Notes under the pieces: generated by a model
What the model saw: the letters and a program-made list of their open reading frames with translations, nothing else
Told to the model about the DNA's origin: nothing
Databases searched by the model: none
Assembly (NCBI GenBank): GCA_029266615.1
Contig: JAQSWN010000013.1
Span: forward strand, 30,724-94,723
Length of the DNA: 64,000 nucleotides
Origin: Polyangiaceae bacterium
Lineage (GTDB): Bacteria; Myxococcota_A; Polyangia; Polyangiales; Polyangiaceae
Direction of reading: 5' to 3'
Made by a program: the position numbers and the translations under genes
Part shown: piece after piece, positions 33,982 through 43,554 of the stretch
How positions within the stretch are numbered: the first letter of the stretch is position 1
Layout of the letters: each line of letters opens with the position of its first letter

Positions 33982-35811
33982 ATGCACCCAGGGATAGTGG
34001 CGTGCCGTTGGGCACGAGTGGCCGCAGCAGTGGCTTGTGTGTGCGCTGTCTTCCAAGCCTCTGACGCTGCAGCCCAGAGCCGAGAAGCGTTCGCGCTCGA
34101 TCAATTCCATCCGTCGCCGGCCGGAGACCGCTTCTTCGGGACCCAGGGCGGCGACCCTGGTGGCCACGTTAGCCCACGGCTCATGCTGCTCGGTGAATAC
34201 GCGTATCGCCCCTTGGTTCTGTATGAAAATGACGGAGACGACCGCGTCGGGAACGTGGTGTCGGACCAGCTCTTCTTGCACTTGGGCGGCAGCATCTCCT
34301 TGTGGCAGCGGCTCTCGTTGTCTGCGGACCTGCCGCTCGCGCTCGTCAACGAGGGGTCGTCGCCGGCTTCCGGTGCCCAGGCGTTCACGTCACCGAACGG
34401 TGCGGCGCTGGGCGACTTGCGGCTGGGCGCCCGCTTTCGGTTCTTGGGCGCGCCCGACAGCGCCTTCCAGTTGGGGGTAGCCGGATACTTGTGGTTGCCA
34501 ACCGGCGACCAAGACAGCTTCGCCGGTGACGGCAGCGTGCGGGCTCTTCCAGCGCTGGTCGCGAACGGCGAAATCGGGAGCTTCGTTTACGCGGCCAACG
34601 CGGGCGTCACGCTGCGAGGAGAGCGGCGATTCGCTGCGACCACGTTGGGGACGCAGATTCAATTCGCGGCCGCGGCGGGCTTACTCGCCTTGGACAAAAA
34701 GCTCCAAATCGGTCCGGAGCTCTACGGCACGACCACGACCAGCGACGCGTTCGACCGCGATACGACGAACCTCGAAGCCATTCTAGGCCTCAAGTATCGA
34801 GCCGGACCGATGGTGTTCGGCGCCGCGGCGGGGCCGGGCATCACGCGCGGTCTCGGCACGCCGACGTTCCGCGCGATTCTCAGCGTGGCTTACGTGCCAA
34901 TCGCCGAGCCGGAGCGCGAGCCGACGGACCGTGACCGCGACGGCATCTTGGACGAGCGCGACGCGTGCCCGGATCGCTTCGGCATCCCGAGCACCAACCC
35001 GAGCTTCAACGGCTGCCCCGACACCGACAAGGACGGCGTCTTCGACGATGAGGACGCTTGCAAAGAAACTCCGGGCAAGCGTAGCGAGGACCCGAAGAAG
35101 AACGGCTGCCCCGAAGAGAAGGATCGCGACAAGGACGGCGTTCTGGACGACGACGACGCTTGCCCGGACGAGAAGGGCGTCGCCGACAGCGACCCGAAGA
35201 AGAACGGCTGCCCGCCAGACCGAGATGGCGATGGCGTCTTGGACAAAGACGACGCTTGTCCCGACTTGAAGGGCAAAGCGAGCGCCGATCCCGAGCAGAA
35301 CGGCTGCCCCGGCGATACGGACGGCGACGGCATTCGCGATGACCAGGACGCGTGCCCGCGCGAGAAGGGCAAGCCCGACTCGGATCCGAGCAAGAACGGC
35401 TGCCCGTCCTTGGTGCGCGTGACGAACAACGAAATCGTCATCTTGCAGCAGGTCCAGTTCAAGACCGCGAGCGACGTGATCTTGCCGTCGAGCGACGACT
35501 TGCTGCAGCAGGTGTCGGCCGTGCTGAAGGAGCACCCGGAGCTGACCAAGGTGGAGATTCAGGGCCACACCGACAACCGCGGAAGCGCGGCGCTCAATCA
35601 GGCGCTCTCTCAGCGTCGTGCGGCGAGCGTGGTCAAGTGGCTGGTCAATCGGGGCGGCGTGGAAGCCGCTCGCCTCACGCCCAAGGGCTACGGCAAAGAC
35701 GACCCTATCGAAACGAACGACACGGAAGAAGGGCGGCAGAAGAACCGCCGCGTGCAGTTCCGGATTCTGACGACGGATAAAGCGACGAACGTGAAGGACG
35801 GTGCCCCGTGA
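33982..35811 (+). CDS. OmpA-family outer membrane protein with thrombospondin type 3 repeats
   Basis: The 609-aa protein has a cleaved signal (DAAAQS), then a beta-barrel-like domain at about 35-305 (outward-facing aromatic strands, SFVYAANAGVTLRGERR). Residues about 310-478 hold five to six thrombospondin type 3 calcium-binding repeats of the form DxDxDGxxDxxDACP. The C-terminal 120 residues are an OmpA peptidoglycan-binding domain with FKTASDVILPSSDDLLQQV, VEIQGHTDNRGS and NQALSQRRA. It anchors the outer membrane to peptidoglycan. Its stop overlaps the start of the 2129-aa adhesin gene (GTGA), so the two are coupled. Confidence 0.94.
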   Translation: MHPGIVACRWARVAAAVACVCAVFQASDAAAQSREAFALDQFHPSPAGDRFFGTQGGDPGGHVSPRLMLLGEYAYRPLVLYENDGDDRVGNVVSDQLFLHLGGSISLWQRLSLSADLPLALVNEGSSPASGAQAFTSPNGAALGDLRLGARFRFLGAPDSAFQLGVAGYLWLPTGDQDSFAGDGSVRALPALVANGEIGSFVYAANAGVTLRGERRFAATTLGTQIQFAAAAGLLALDKKLQIGPELYGTTTTSDAFDRDTTNLEAILGLKYRAGPMVFGAAAGPGITRGLGTPTFRAILSVAYVPIAEPEREPTDRDRDGILDERDACPDRFGIPSTNPSFNGCPDTDKDGVFDDEDACKETPGKRSEDPKKNGCPEEKDRDKDGVLDDDDACPDEKGVADSDPKKNGCPPDRDGDGVLDKDDACPDLKGKASADPEQNGCPGDTDGDGIRDDQDACPREKGKPDSDPSKNGCPSLVRVTNNEIVILQQVQFKTASDVILPSSDDLLQQVSAVLKEHPELTKVEIQGHTDNRGSAALNQALSQRRAASVVKWLVNRGGVEAARLTPKGYGKDDPIETNDTEEGRQKNRRVQFRILTTDKATNVKDGAP

Positions 35812-38800
35812 GCCGCGGTGTATCTTTGCATCTCAGGAAATGCAGCGTGGCGCGCTGGAGCGCCATGGCGGCGCAGGTCGTGTCCCTCGCGCTCTTGGTC
35901 TCTGGTTGCGCGTCGGGAGACCCGAACGCGTCCCCGAGCCCCGCGCCTGCGCCCAAAGAAAGCGTCGGTAGCATCTCCCAGGCGGTCAACGGGGTCGACG
36001 GCGCCCAGACGATTCTGACCGGCAGCGTGACACTCAATCAGTACACGACCCTCGCCGCGAATGCGGCCGCTGGCGACGGGCAGATCACGGTCGGTGACGC
36101 CAGCGCGCTCAACCCCGGCGGTGACCCCCTGGCGCAGGGCGACCTGCTCATGATCATCCAGATGCAGGGCGCCACCATCGACACGAGCGACCCCACGTCG
36201 CGCGATTGGGGACAGGTGACGAGCCTGGGCAGCGCCGGCAACTTCGAGCTCGTCGAAGTTCAGGCCGTGCAGGCGAACGTCGTCACGGTGCTATGCGGCC
36301 TCAAGAACTCGTACGTGACGAGTGGGGCCGTCCAGGTCATCCGCGTACCGCAGTACACCACGCTGAGCGTGAGCTTTCTCGCCGAGATCGTCGCGCCCCC
36401 GTGGAACGGCTCGACCGGCGGCGTGGTCGCGATCCGCGCCCAGAACACCATCAACCTCGGCGGAAACATCGACGTCAGGGGGCTCGGGTTTCGCGGCGGC
36501 GTCGCCGAAAACGTGTCGGACGACGCCGCGACGGACGTCACGACGTACGCCTCCGGTACCAACACCCAAGGCGGCGGAAAGGGCGAGAGCATCGCAGGGC
36601 GCTTGACGCTCTACGGCCGCGGCGCGCCGGCCAACGGTGGTGGCGGCGGCAACTCGCACAACGCCGCTGGTGGCGGCGGGGCGAACGCGCGCACGGCTCT
36701 TCAAGCGGCCTGGACTGGCCAGGGCGTGATGAAGAACGTAACCGGTGCGAGCGGCGGTGCGACGGACGCCTGGCGACTCGACCCCGGTTACATCGCCAAT
36801 GGCAACACGCGCACGGCGTCCTCCGGCGGCGGGCGTGGCGGCTACACCTATTCGTCCGCGAACCAGAACGCCCTCGTGGACGCAGGAGCGCCGGGGCTCG
36901 CGGCATGGGGTGGCAACTTGCGGCGTGAGCGCGGCGGACTCGGGGGGCGCCCCCTCGACAACAGCCCCACCGGGCGCCTGTTCTTAGGCGGCGGCGGCGG
37001 CAACGGTGACGCCAACAACGGCAACCAGGGCATTGGCGGTCGCGGTGGCGGCATCGTGTTCCTGATGGCGAGCGCCGTGAACGGCGGTGGTCAGATCCTC
37101 GCCAGCGGTGCGGCCGGAAACACCTCCAACTCGACGGGCGGCGGCTCGACGAGCGGCGATGCGCCGGGCGGCGGCGGCGCTGGCGGCAGTGTCGTCATAC
37201 AGTCCGCGTCGCTCTCCAACTTGACCGTGCGTGCCGACGGCGGCGTGGGCGGCAGCCAGCTCATCAACAACAACGAGGCCGAGGGCCCGGCGGGCGGCGG
37301 CGGCGGCGGCTACCTCGCGCTCCCCACTTCGCAGACGGCGGTGACGATGAGCGCGCTCGGGGCTCTGGGTGGCACGACGAGCTCCCCATCCTTGACGGAG
37401 TTTCCCACCAACGGCGCGACCGCCGGCAACGACGGCGACACCAACGGCAACTCCACGCTCGTTTCACTCTGCACGGCCGGTCCCACGACGACCATCACGA
37501 CTTCGGAGCCGACTCTCACGAACGATCCGACCGCCGACTTCGCGTTCTCCGGAACCCCCACCGGCGGCACCTTCGAATGCAGCCTCGACCTCGGCGCGTG
37601 GGCGGCGTGCTCGGCCGTCTACTCCACCGCCGCGCTGACGGACGGCTCGCACACGCTCCGCGTGCGCTCGGTCGACCCGCTCGGCTTCCGCGATTCGACG
37701 CCGGCGAGCCACACCTGGGTGCTGGACACGGCCGCTCCGGACACGACGCTCACCACCGTGGAGCCGAGCCCGACGAGCGACACCACGGGCGACTTCGCGT
37801 TCACGTCGCCGGACGCCACCGCGACCTTCGAGTGCAGCGTCGACGGCGGCGCGTACACGGCCTGCACCTCGCCTTACTCAACTACGGCGCTGAACGACGG
37901 CTCTCACACCGTGAACGTGCGGGCGAAAGATCCGGCCGGTAACGTCGACGCGACGCCCGCCACGCACACGTGGACGGTCGATACGACCGCGCCCGACACG
38001 ACCATCACCACCGCGGAGCCGAATCCGACCAACGACCCGACCGGCGATTTCGTCTTCACGTCCAACGATCCGACCGCGACGTTCGAGTGCAGCCTCGACG
38101 GCGGCGCCTACGCGGCGTGCAACTCCACGTACTCCACGGCCGCGCTGCTCGAGGGCTCACACACCATCGACGTGCGCGCCAAGGATGCGTCCGGCAACGT
38201 CGACGCGATTCCTGCGACCTACACCTGGGTCGTCGACACCGGGGCTCCGGACACCACCATCTCTACGGTGGAGCCGAATCCGACGAGCGACCCAACCGGC
38301 AATTTTGGCTTCACGTCCAACGACCTAACCGCGACGTTCGAGTGCAGCATCGACGGTAGCGCCTTCGTGGCTTGTACGGCGGCGCTCTCCACGCCGGCCT
38401 TGAACGACGGGCCGCACACGATCGCGGTGCGCGCGAGAGACTTGGCGGGGAACGTGGACGCGTCGCCCGCCACGTACGCTTGGACGGTAGACACGTCCGC
38501 GCCGGACACGACCATTGCGACGTCGGAGCCGAATCCGACGAACGATCCGACCGGCGACTTCACCTTCACGTCGAATGACCTAACCGCGACGTTCGAGTGC
38601 AGCATCGACGGCGGCGCCTACGCCAACTGCAACGCCACGTACTCGACCCCGGCCTTGCTCGACGGCTCACACAGCATTTCGGTGCGCGCCAAGGACGCGG
38701 CCGGCAACGTCGACGCGAGCCCCGCTACGTACACGTGGACGGTGGACGCGGCCGTGCCGGAAACGACGCTGGACGCCAAGGAGCCGAACCCGACCAACGA

Positions 38801-41800
38801 CCCGACCGGTGACTTTACGTTTAGCTCCAACGACGGGGCCGCAACGTTCGAATGCAGCGTGGACGGCGCGGCCTACGCGGCTTGCGTTTCGCCCTTCTCG
38901 ACCGCGGCTTTGAGCGACGGCTCCCACACCATCAACGTGCGCGCGAAAGACCCGGCCGGCAACGTCGACGCGACGCCCGCGACTCACACGTGGGTCGTGG
39001 ACACGACGCCACCAACCACCGCGATCCAGACGTCCGAGCCGAATCCGACGAGCGACCCGACCGGCGACTTCGTCTTCACCTCCAACGATAACGCGGCCAC
39101 CTTCGAGTGCAGCATCGATGGTGGCGCGTTTGCCGCGTGCACCGCGACGTATGCGACGCCGACACTGGTGGACGGCTCGCACACCCTCAGCGTTCGCGCC
39201 AAGGACTTGGCCGGCAACGTGGATGGGACGCCGGTCACGTACACGTGGACGGTCGACAGCACCGCCCCCGAGACGACCATCGCGACGAAGGAACCGAACC
39301 CGACGAACGATCCGACGGGCGACTTCACGTTCACCTCCAACGACGCAACGGCGACGTTCGAGTGCAGCGTGGACGGCGACGCCTACGCAACATGCGCGGC
39401 GACGTTCTCGACTTCGGCTCTGAGCACCGGGCCGCACACCATCGCCGTGCGCGCCAAGGACGCGCTCGGTAACGTCGACGCGACGCCTGAGACCTATGAC
39501 TGGGTCGTCGACACGACTCCGCCGGAGACGACGATCGACGCTTCGGAGCCGAATCCGACGGATGATCCCACTGGCGACTTCGTTTTCTCCTCGAACGACC
39601 CAGCCGCGACGTTCGAGTGCAGCGTCGACGGCGGCGCTTACGCCGCTTGCACCTCGCCGTTCTCGACCGCGGAGCTGGCCGACGGCGAGCACACGATCGA
39701 CGTGCGTGCGGTGGACCCGGCTGGCAACGTGGACGCCTCGCCGGCTACGCGCACGTGGACGGTCGACGCTACCGCGCCGGACACGACCATCACCGCGTCC
39801 GAGCCGAGTCCGACCAACGACCCGACCGGCGACTTCACGTTCACGTCGCCGGACGCTAGCGCAACCTTCGAGTGCAGCGTCGACGGCGGGGTGTTTGCCG
39901 CCTGCAACGCGACGTTCTCCACCGCATCGCTGCTCGACGGAGAGCACACGATCGCCGTGCGCGCCAAGGACGCGGTTGGCAACGTGGACCCGATGCCGGC
40001 CACGTACACTTGGAGCGTCGACACCGCGCCGCCGGATACGACGATCCCGACGTCCGAGCCGAACCCGACGAACGACGTTTCGGGCGACTTCGTGTTCGCT
40101 TCCACCGAGGTTGGCAGCACCTTCGAGTGCCGGGTGGACGGCGCTGCGTTCTCTTCGTGCGCGGCTGCGTTCTCGACCGCGGCACTCGCGGCCGGTCCGC
40201 ACACGCTCGAGGCGCGCGCTATCGACCGCGCCGGCAACGTCGACCCGACGCCCGCCACTTACGCATGGACGGTCACGGTCGCCGCCACGGACACCGACGG
40301 CGACGGCTTGCCGGACACCGAGGAAGAAGAGCTCGGCACCGACAAGGAAGACGCGGACAGCGACAACGACGGCGTGATCGACGGGGAGGAGCAGCACCCC
40401 GGCGACGACCCCGACGCCGACGGCCTGATCAACGCGCTCGATCCGGACAGCGACAACGACGCTCTGTTCGACGGCACCGAGCTCGGCATCACGACTCCCG
40501 ACGCGGACACGGACCTCAACGCCGGAAACTTCATCGCCGACGCGGACCCTGTCACGCACACCGATCCGGAAGATGCAGACACCGACGACGGCACCGTTGC
40601 GGACGGCGCCGAGGACTCCAACCACGACGGCAAGGTGGACCCTGACGAGCGCGATCCGCGTAACCCCGCGGACGATGTGACCCCGCCGCTCGACAGTGAC
40701 GACGACGGCCTGACCGACGCCGAGGAGGAGACGCTCGGCACGGATCCGAACGACGCGGACTCGGACGACGATGGCGTGCTGGACGGCGCCGAGCCGAACC
40801 CGAGCTCGGACACGGACTTGGACGGCTTCATCAATCCGCTCGATCCGGACAGCGACAATGACGGCTTGTTCGACGGGACGGAGCTCGGCCTGGATTGTTC
40901 CGAGCCCGACACGGATCCGCTGGCCGACGCTTGCAAGGCCGACGCGGATACGGGCACCACCACGTTGCCGCTCGACGCGGACACTGACGACGGCGGCGTG
41001 AACGACGGCTCCGAGGACGCCAACTTGGACGGCGCCATTGATGCCGACGAAACGGATCCGACCGCGGGTCAGGGCGCCGACGACGGGGACAATCTCGACC
41101 CTGACGGCGACGGCTTGAGCACCGGCGTCGAGGAAACCCTCGGCACCGACCCGAACGACGCCGACACCGACAACGACGGCTTGCCCGATGGCGAAGAGCC
41201 GAACCCGGCCCTGGACAGCGACGGCGACGGACTGAACAACCCGCTCGACCCCGACAGTGACGACGACGGCTTGTTCGACGGTACCGAGGCGGGCAAGGAC
41301 TGCGCGAACCCAGCGACGTCTCCGGGGAGCTGCATCGCCGACGCGGATCCAACCACCACCACGTCGCCCATCGACGCCGACACGGACGACGGTGGCGTGA
41401 GCGACGGTTCCGAGGACACCAACCTCGACGGCAAGCTCGACGCCGGCGAAACGGATCCGACTGCGGGTCAGGGCGCCGACGACGGCACCAACCAAGACGC
41501 GGATGGAGACGGGCTCAGCAACGGTGTCGAAACCACCGTCGGCTCCGACCCCAACGACGCGGACAGCGACGACGACGGCTTGCTGGACGGCGAGGAGCCC
41601 AACTTCGCCGCCGACAGCGACGGTGACGGCATCAAGAACATCCTCGACCCGGACAGCGACGATGACGGCTTGTTCGATGGCACCGAAGCCGGCAAATCTT
41701 GCGCAAACAACGCCACCAGCGCGGCCGCCAACCAATGCATCGCCGACGCGGATCCGGCCACCCTCACGGGCGTGCTCGACCCCGACACGGACGACGGCGG

Positions 41801-42197
41801 CGTCAATGACGGTGACGAAGACGCGAACCACGACGGCTCGTTCGACGAAGGTGAGCGCGATCCGCTCGACCCAACTGACGACGACAACGTGGTCGGCGAA
41901 GGTGGCGCGGCCGGTATGCCCACGACCGGCGGGAGCGCCGGCACGGCTGGTTCCGCTGGCACGGCTGGCAACGGCGGTAGCGGCGCGGTTCCTGGCGAGG
42001 GCGGCGCCGGGGGTGAGGACACCGGGGGCACGTCGAGCGGCGGCAGCACCGGTGGCACCGACAGCAAGCGGCCGGTCGTGCTCGGAGGCGGCATCTGCTC
42101 GGTCACGGCTCCTGGCGGCGAAACCTCGGGCGCGCTCGCGCTGCTGGGTGTCGCGGCGGCGGCAGGCATCGTCTCGCGACGACGTCGCCGATCCTGA
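35808..42197 (+). CDS. Giant surface lipoprotein: Gly-rich domain, eleven Ig-like repeats, Ca-binding repeats, MYXO-CTERM-like end
   Basis: The 2129-aa protein has a lipoprotein signal with lipobox VSGC (Cys34). Residues about 60-550 form a Gly/Asn-rich beta-rich region. Residues about 560-1494 are eleven 85-residue repeats with DTTI..EPNPTNDPTGDF, ATFECSVDGGAYAAC, DGSHTI and VRAKDxAGNVDATPATYTW motifs; each has two cysteines that could form a disulfide. Residues about 1495-2040 are Asp-rich loops such as DTDGDGLPD and DPDSDNDG, calcium-binding type-3-like repeats. A Gly/Ser/Thr stretch and a final hydrophobic helix followed by SRRRRRS resemble a MYXO-CTERM sorting signal, though the usual CGC motif is replaced by GGICS. 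Lipidation and C-terminal sorting together on one protein are unusual. It is probably an adhesin or matrix protein. Confidence 0.92.
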   Translation: MSRGVSLHLRKCSVARWSAMAAQVVSLALLVSGCASGDPNASPSPAPAPKESVGSISQAVNGVDGAQTILTGSVTLNQYTTLAANAAAGDGQITVGDASALNPGGDPLAQGDLLMIIQMQGATIDTSDPTSRDWGQVTSLGSAGNFELVEVQAVQANVVTVLCGLKNSYVTSGAVQVIRVPQYTTLSVSFLAEIVAPPWNGSTGGVVAIRAQNTINLGGNIDVRGLGFRGGVAENVSDDAATDVTTYASGTNTQGGGKGESIAGRLTLYGRGAPANGGGGGNSHNAAGGGGANARTALQAAWTGQGVMKNVTGASGGATDAWRLDPGYIANGNTRTASSGGGRGGYTYSSANQNALVDAGAPGLAAWGGNLRRERGGLGGRPLDNSPTGRLFLGGGGGNGDANNGNQGIGGRGGGIVFLMASAVNGGGQILASGAAGNTSNSTGGGSTSGDAPGGGGAGGSVVIQSASLSNLTVRADGGVGGSQLINNNEAEGPAGGGGGGYLALPTSQTAVTMSALGALGGTTSSPSLTEFPTNGATAGNDGDTNGNSTLVSLCTAGPTTTITTSEPTLTNDPTADFAFSGTPTGGTFECSLDLGAWAACSAVYSTAALTDGSHTLRVRSVDPLGFRDSTPASHTWVLDTAAPDTTLTTVEPSPTSDTTGDFAFTSPDATATFECSVDGGAYTACTSPYSTTALNDGSHTVNVRAKDPAGNVDATPATHTWTVDTTAPDTTITTAEPNPTNDPTGDFVFTSNDPTATFECSLDGGAYAACNSTYSTAALLEGSHTIDVRAKDASGNVDAIPATYTWVVDTGAPDTTISTVEPNPTSDPTGNFGFTSNDLTATFECSIDGSAFVACTAALSTPALNDGPHTIAVRARDLAGNVDASPATYAWTVDTSAPDTTIATSEPNPTNDPTGDFTFTSNDLTATFECSIDGGAYANCNATYSTPALLDGSHSISVRAKDAAGNVDASPATYTWTVDAAVPETTLDAKEPNPTNDPTGDFTFSSNDGAATFECSVDGAAYAACVSPFSTAALSDGSHTINVRAKDPAGNVDATPATHTWVVDTTPPTTAIQTSEPNPTSDPTGDFVFTSNDNAATFECSIDGGAFAACTATYATPTLVDGSHTLSVRAKDLAGNVDGTPVTYTWTVDSTAPETTIATKEPNPTNDPTGDFTFTSNDATATFECSVDGDAYATCAATFSTSALSTGPHTIAVRAKDALGNVDATPETYDWVVDTTPPETTIDASEPNPTDDPTGDFVFSSNDPAATFECSVDGGAYAACTSPFSTAELADGEHTIDVRAVDPAGNVDASPATRTWTVDATAPDTTITASEPSPTNDPTGDFTFTSPDASATFECSVDGGVFAACNATFSTASLLDGEHTIAVRAKDAVGNVDPMPATYTWSVDTAPPDTTIPTSEPNPTNDVSGDFVFASTEVGSTFECRVDGAAFSSCAAAFSTAALAAGPHTLEARAIDRAGNVDPTPATYAWTVTVAATDTDGDGLPDTEEEELGTDKEDADSDNDGVIDGEEQHPGDDPDADGLINALDPDSDNDALFDGTELGITTPDADTDLNAGNFIADADPVTHTDPEDADTDDGTVADGAEDSNHDGKVDPDERDPRNPADDVTPPLDSDDDGLTDAEEETLGTDPNDADSDDDGVLDGAEPNPSSDTDLDGFINPLDPDSDNDGLFDGTELGLDCSEPDTDPLADACKADADTGTTTLPLDADTDDGGVNDGSEDANLDGAIDADETDPTAGQGADDGDNLDPDGDGLSTGVEETLGTDPNDADTDNDGLPDGEEPNPALDSDGDGLNNPLDPDSDDDGLFDGTEAGKDCANPATSPGSCIADADPTTTTSPIDADTDDGGVSDGSEDTNLDGKLDAGETDPTAGQGADDGTNQDADGDGLSNGVETTVGSDPNDADSDDDGLLDGEEPNFAADSDGDGIKNILDPDSDDDGLFDGTEAGKSCANNATSAAANQCIADADPATLTGVLDPDTDDGGVNDGDEDANHDGSFDEGERDPLDPTDDDNVVGEGGAAGMPTTGGSAGTAGSAGTAGNGGSGAVPGEGGAGGEDTGGTSSGGSTGGTDSKRPVVLGGGICSVTAPGGETSGALALLGVAAAAGIVSRRRRRS
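37485..40289 (+). repeat. Eleven tandem 255-bp repeats coding for Ig-like domains
   Basis: Repeat starts fall exactly at 255-bp steps (37740, 37995, 38250, 38505 ... 40035), with no indel across the array, so all units are 85 codons. Copies differ at many third-codon positions while the protein is conserved, which suggests old duplication under selection rather than recent expansion. The array could support recombination-driven length variation. Confidence 0.92.
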
Positions 42198-42212
42198 ACA
42201 CGAGCGGAATCG

Positions 42213-42240
42213 GTTCCAGCTCTTTCACACGGGCTGGAAC
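42213..42240 (+). terminator. Hairpin downstream of the adhesin gene
   Basis: An 8-bp perfect inverted repeat (gttccagc 42213-42220, gctggaac 42233-42240) lies 15 nt after the stop codon. No T-tract follows; it is a possible transcript-end hairpin. Confidence 0.4.
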
Positions 42241-42312
42241 TGATCACCGCTGCGGCGCAGAAACGCTCACCTGTCACGGGTTCGGTCCGGAGGGTAGTGC
42301 TGGAATCTGCCC

Positions 42313-42990
42313 ATGCTCCGACTCTCGTCGACTTCCGCGTCCGTGCTCAACAACCGCGCCTCTAACGTCGGCTCCGTGACTTTACTGGCGCTGCTCGCAT
42401 CGCTAGCCAGCGTGACGGCTTGCTCGGGCACGGAGGAGCCGCCGACGGGCGTGGGCGGCTCTGCGGGTGTGAGCGCGAGCGGCTCCGCGGGCGTCGGCGG
42501 CTCCGGGACGAGTGGCACCGGGGCGCTGCCCGGCGGTGCGGCCGGCGGCGGCGCGGGCGGCGGCACGGCGGGGGGCGGCTCCGCGGGCTCCGGTGGCGGC
42601 GGCTCGGGCGGGGTCGGTACGGCCGGAGCCGGCGGCAGCGGTGGGAGCGGGTTGCCGGAGGTTCCCGCCACCTTCGAAACGGTCAAGCGCGTGGTCGGGC
42701 TGTCGTGCTTCGGCGCGCCCTGCCACGACGAGCCGGGCAGTCCGCTGCAGATGAAGCCGCTGGAAAACCTCATCACGACGCTCAAGGGTCACACCACGGA
42801 AGACTGCGGGCCGGCGCTCACGCCCGGAAACCCGGCCAACAGTGCGTTCGTCAAGCTGCTCAAGGCCGACTGCGGCATGACCGCGCGCATGCCGCTGGGC
42901 AAGTGCTTCGACGACGGCGACCCCGGCTGCGTGCCGCCCGAGGATATCGCGGCGATCGAGAAGTGGATTCAAAACGGCGCGATGCCGTAA
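42313..42990 (+). CDS. Lipoprotein with cytochrome-c-like CX4CH domain
   Basis: The 225-aa protein has a signal with lipobox-like SVTAC (Cys37), about 75 residues of Gly/Ala/Ser tether, and a C-terminal domain (about 120-225). The latter contains SCFGAPCHDE, a haem-binding-like CX4CH rather than the usual CXXCH, and a later ARMPLGKC that could supply a methionine ligand, followed by IEKWIQNGA, the typical last helix of cytochrome c domains in DUF1592-type systems. Haem attachment is not certain with this spacing. The gene converges with the DUF1592/DUF1552 operon end. Confidence 0.85.
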   Translation: MLRLSSTSASVLNNRASNVGSVTLLALLASLASVTACSGTEEPPTGVGGSAGVSASGSAGVGGSGTSGTGALPGGAAGGGAGGGTAGGGSAGSGGGGSGGVGTAGAGGSGGSGLPEVPATFETVKRVVGLSCFGAPCHDEPGSPLQMKPLENLITTLKGHTTEDCGPALTPGNPANSAFVKLLKADCGMTARMPLGKCFDDGDPGCVPPEDIAAIEKWIQNGAMP

Positions 42991-43002
42991 CCGCGTCTCG
43001 CC

Positions 43003-43536
43003 TCACTCACACTTCGTCTTGCCGAACGCCTGGAGCTCCTCGGCTTTTTCGGCCGCGGCTTTCTTGAACGGCTGCACTTGCAGGAGCAGCTCCGCGGCGC
43101 GGACGTCCGCTTGCTGAAGCTGTGTCTGCGTCTCCATGATCTCCCTCGAGATCGCGGAGAGCTCCGCGAGGTCGCGCGCCTCCACGGCCGATTCGATGCG
43201 ACCGGAGAGCCAGGAGGGTTTTGCGGTTAGCGCACCGAGCGCGACGGAGAGGGCGTAGAACCGGCTGCGCGTCTCACCGAAGTTCGGCAAGCCTGGCGGG
43301 AGCGGGTCGAACTCGCGATGCAGCGCGCTAAGCTTCTGGCTCAGCCCCGCGAACGCAGGATCAAGCGCTTTTAGCGACTGCCGTGCCTCGTTCGCGCGGC
43401 CGTGCACCTGGGTCGGGTCCGCGAGCGCCGTCGGCGGAGCGGTCTCGGTCTTGTCCTTCCGGCACGCGACGACGGCGCACGCCGAGAGTAGCGCCAACAA
43501 CACGGGGAGCAGGTTCGAACGGGATTCAGCGAGCAC
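43003..43536 (-). CDS. Small helical lipoprotein of unknown function
   Basis: The 177-aa protein has a signal with lipobox VVAC (Cys25) after a first Cys at position 20. The mature part is largely helical and charged, with a coiled-coil-like segment EARDLAELSAISREIMETQT and QLQQADVRAAELLLQVQPF. No domain is recognised. It is the last gene of the minus-strand DUF1592-DUF1552-lipoprotein series, 18 nt after the preceding gene, so it is probably co-transcribed. Confidence 0.85.
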   Translation of the reverse strand: MLAESRSNLLPVLLALLSACAVVACRKDKTETAPPTALADPTQVHGRANEARQSLKALDPAFAGLSQKLSALHREFDPLPPGLPNFGETRSRFYALSVALGALTAKPSWLSGRIESAVEARDLAELSAISREIMETQTQLQQADVRAAELLLQVQPFKKAAAEKAEELQAFGKTKCE

Positions 43537-43554
43537 TCGTCCTCCAGATTGCGT

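Noticed and set aside
37480..40290. CRISPR-like periodic repeat considered for the 255-bp array.
   Set aside because: Repeats are long, coding and in frame, with no spacer/repeat structure.
38667..41831. Very long antisense frame over the adhesin gene.
   Set aside because: It is a shadow of the 255-bp repeat array caused by high GC and regular codon use; no protein features.
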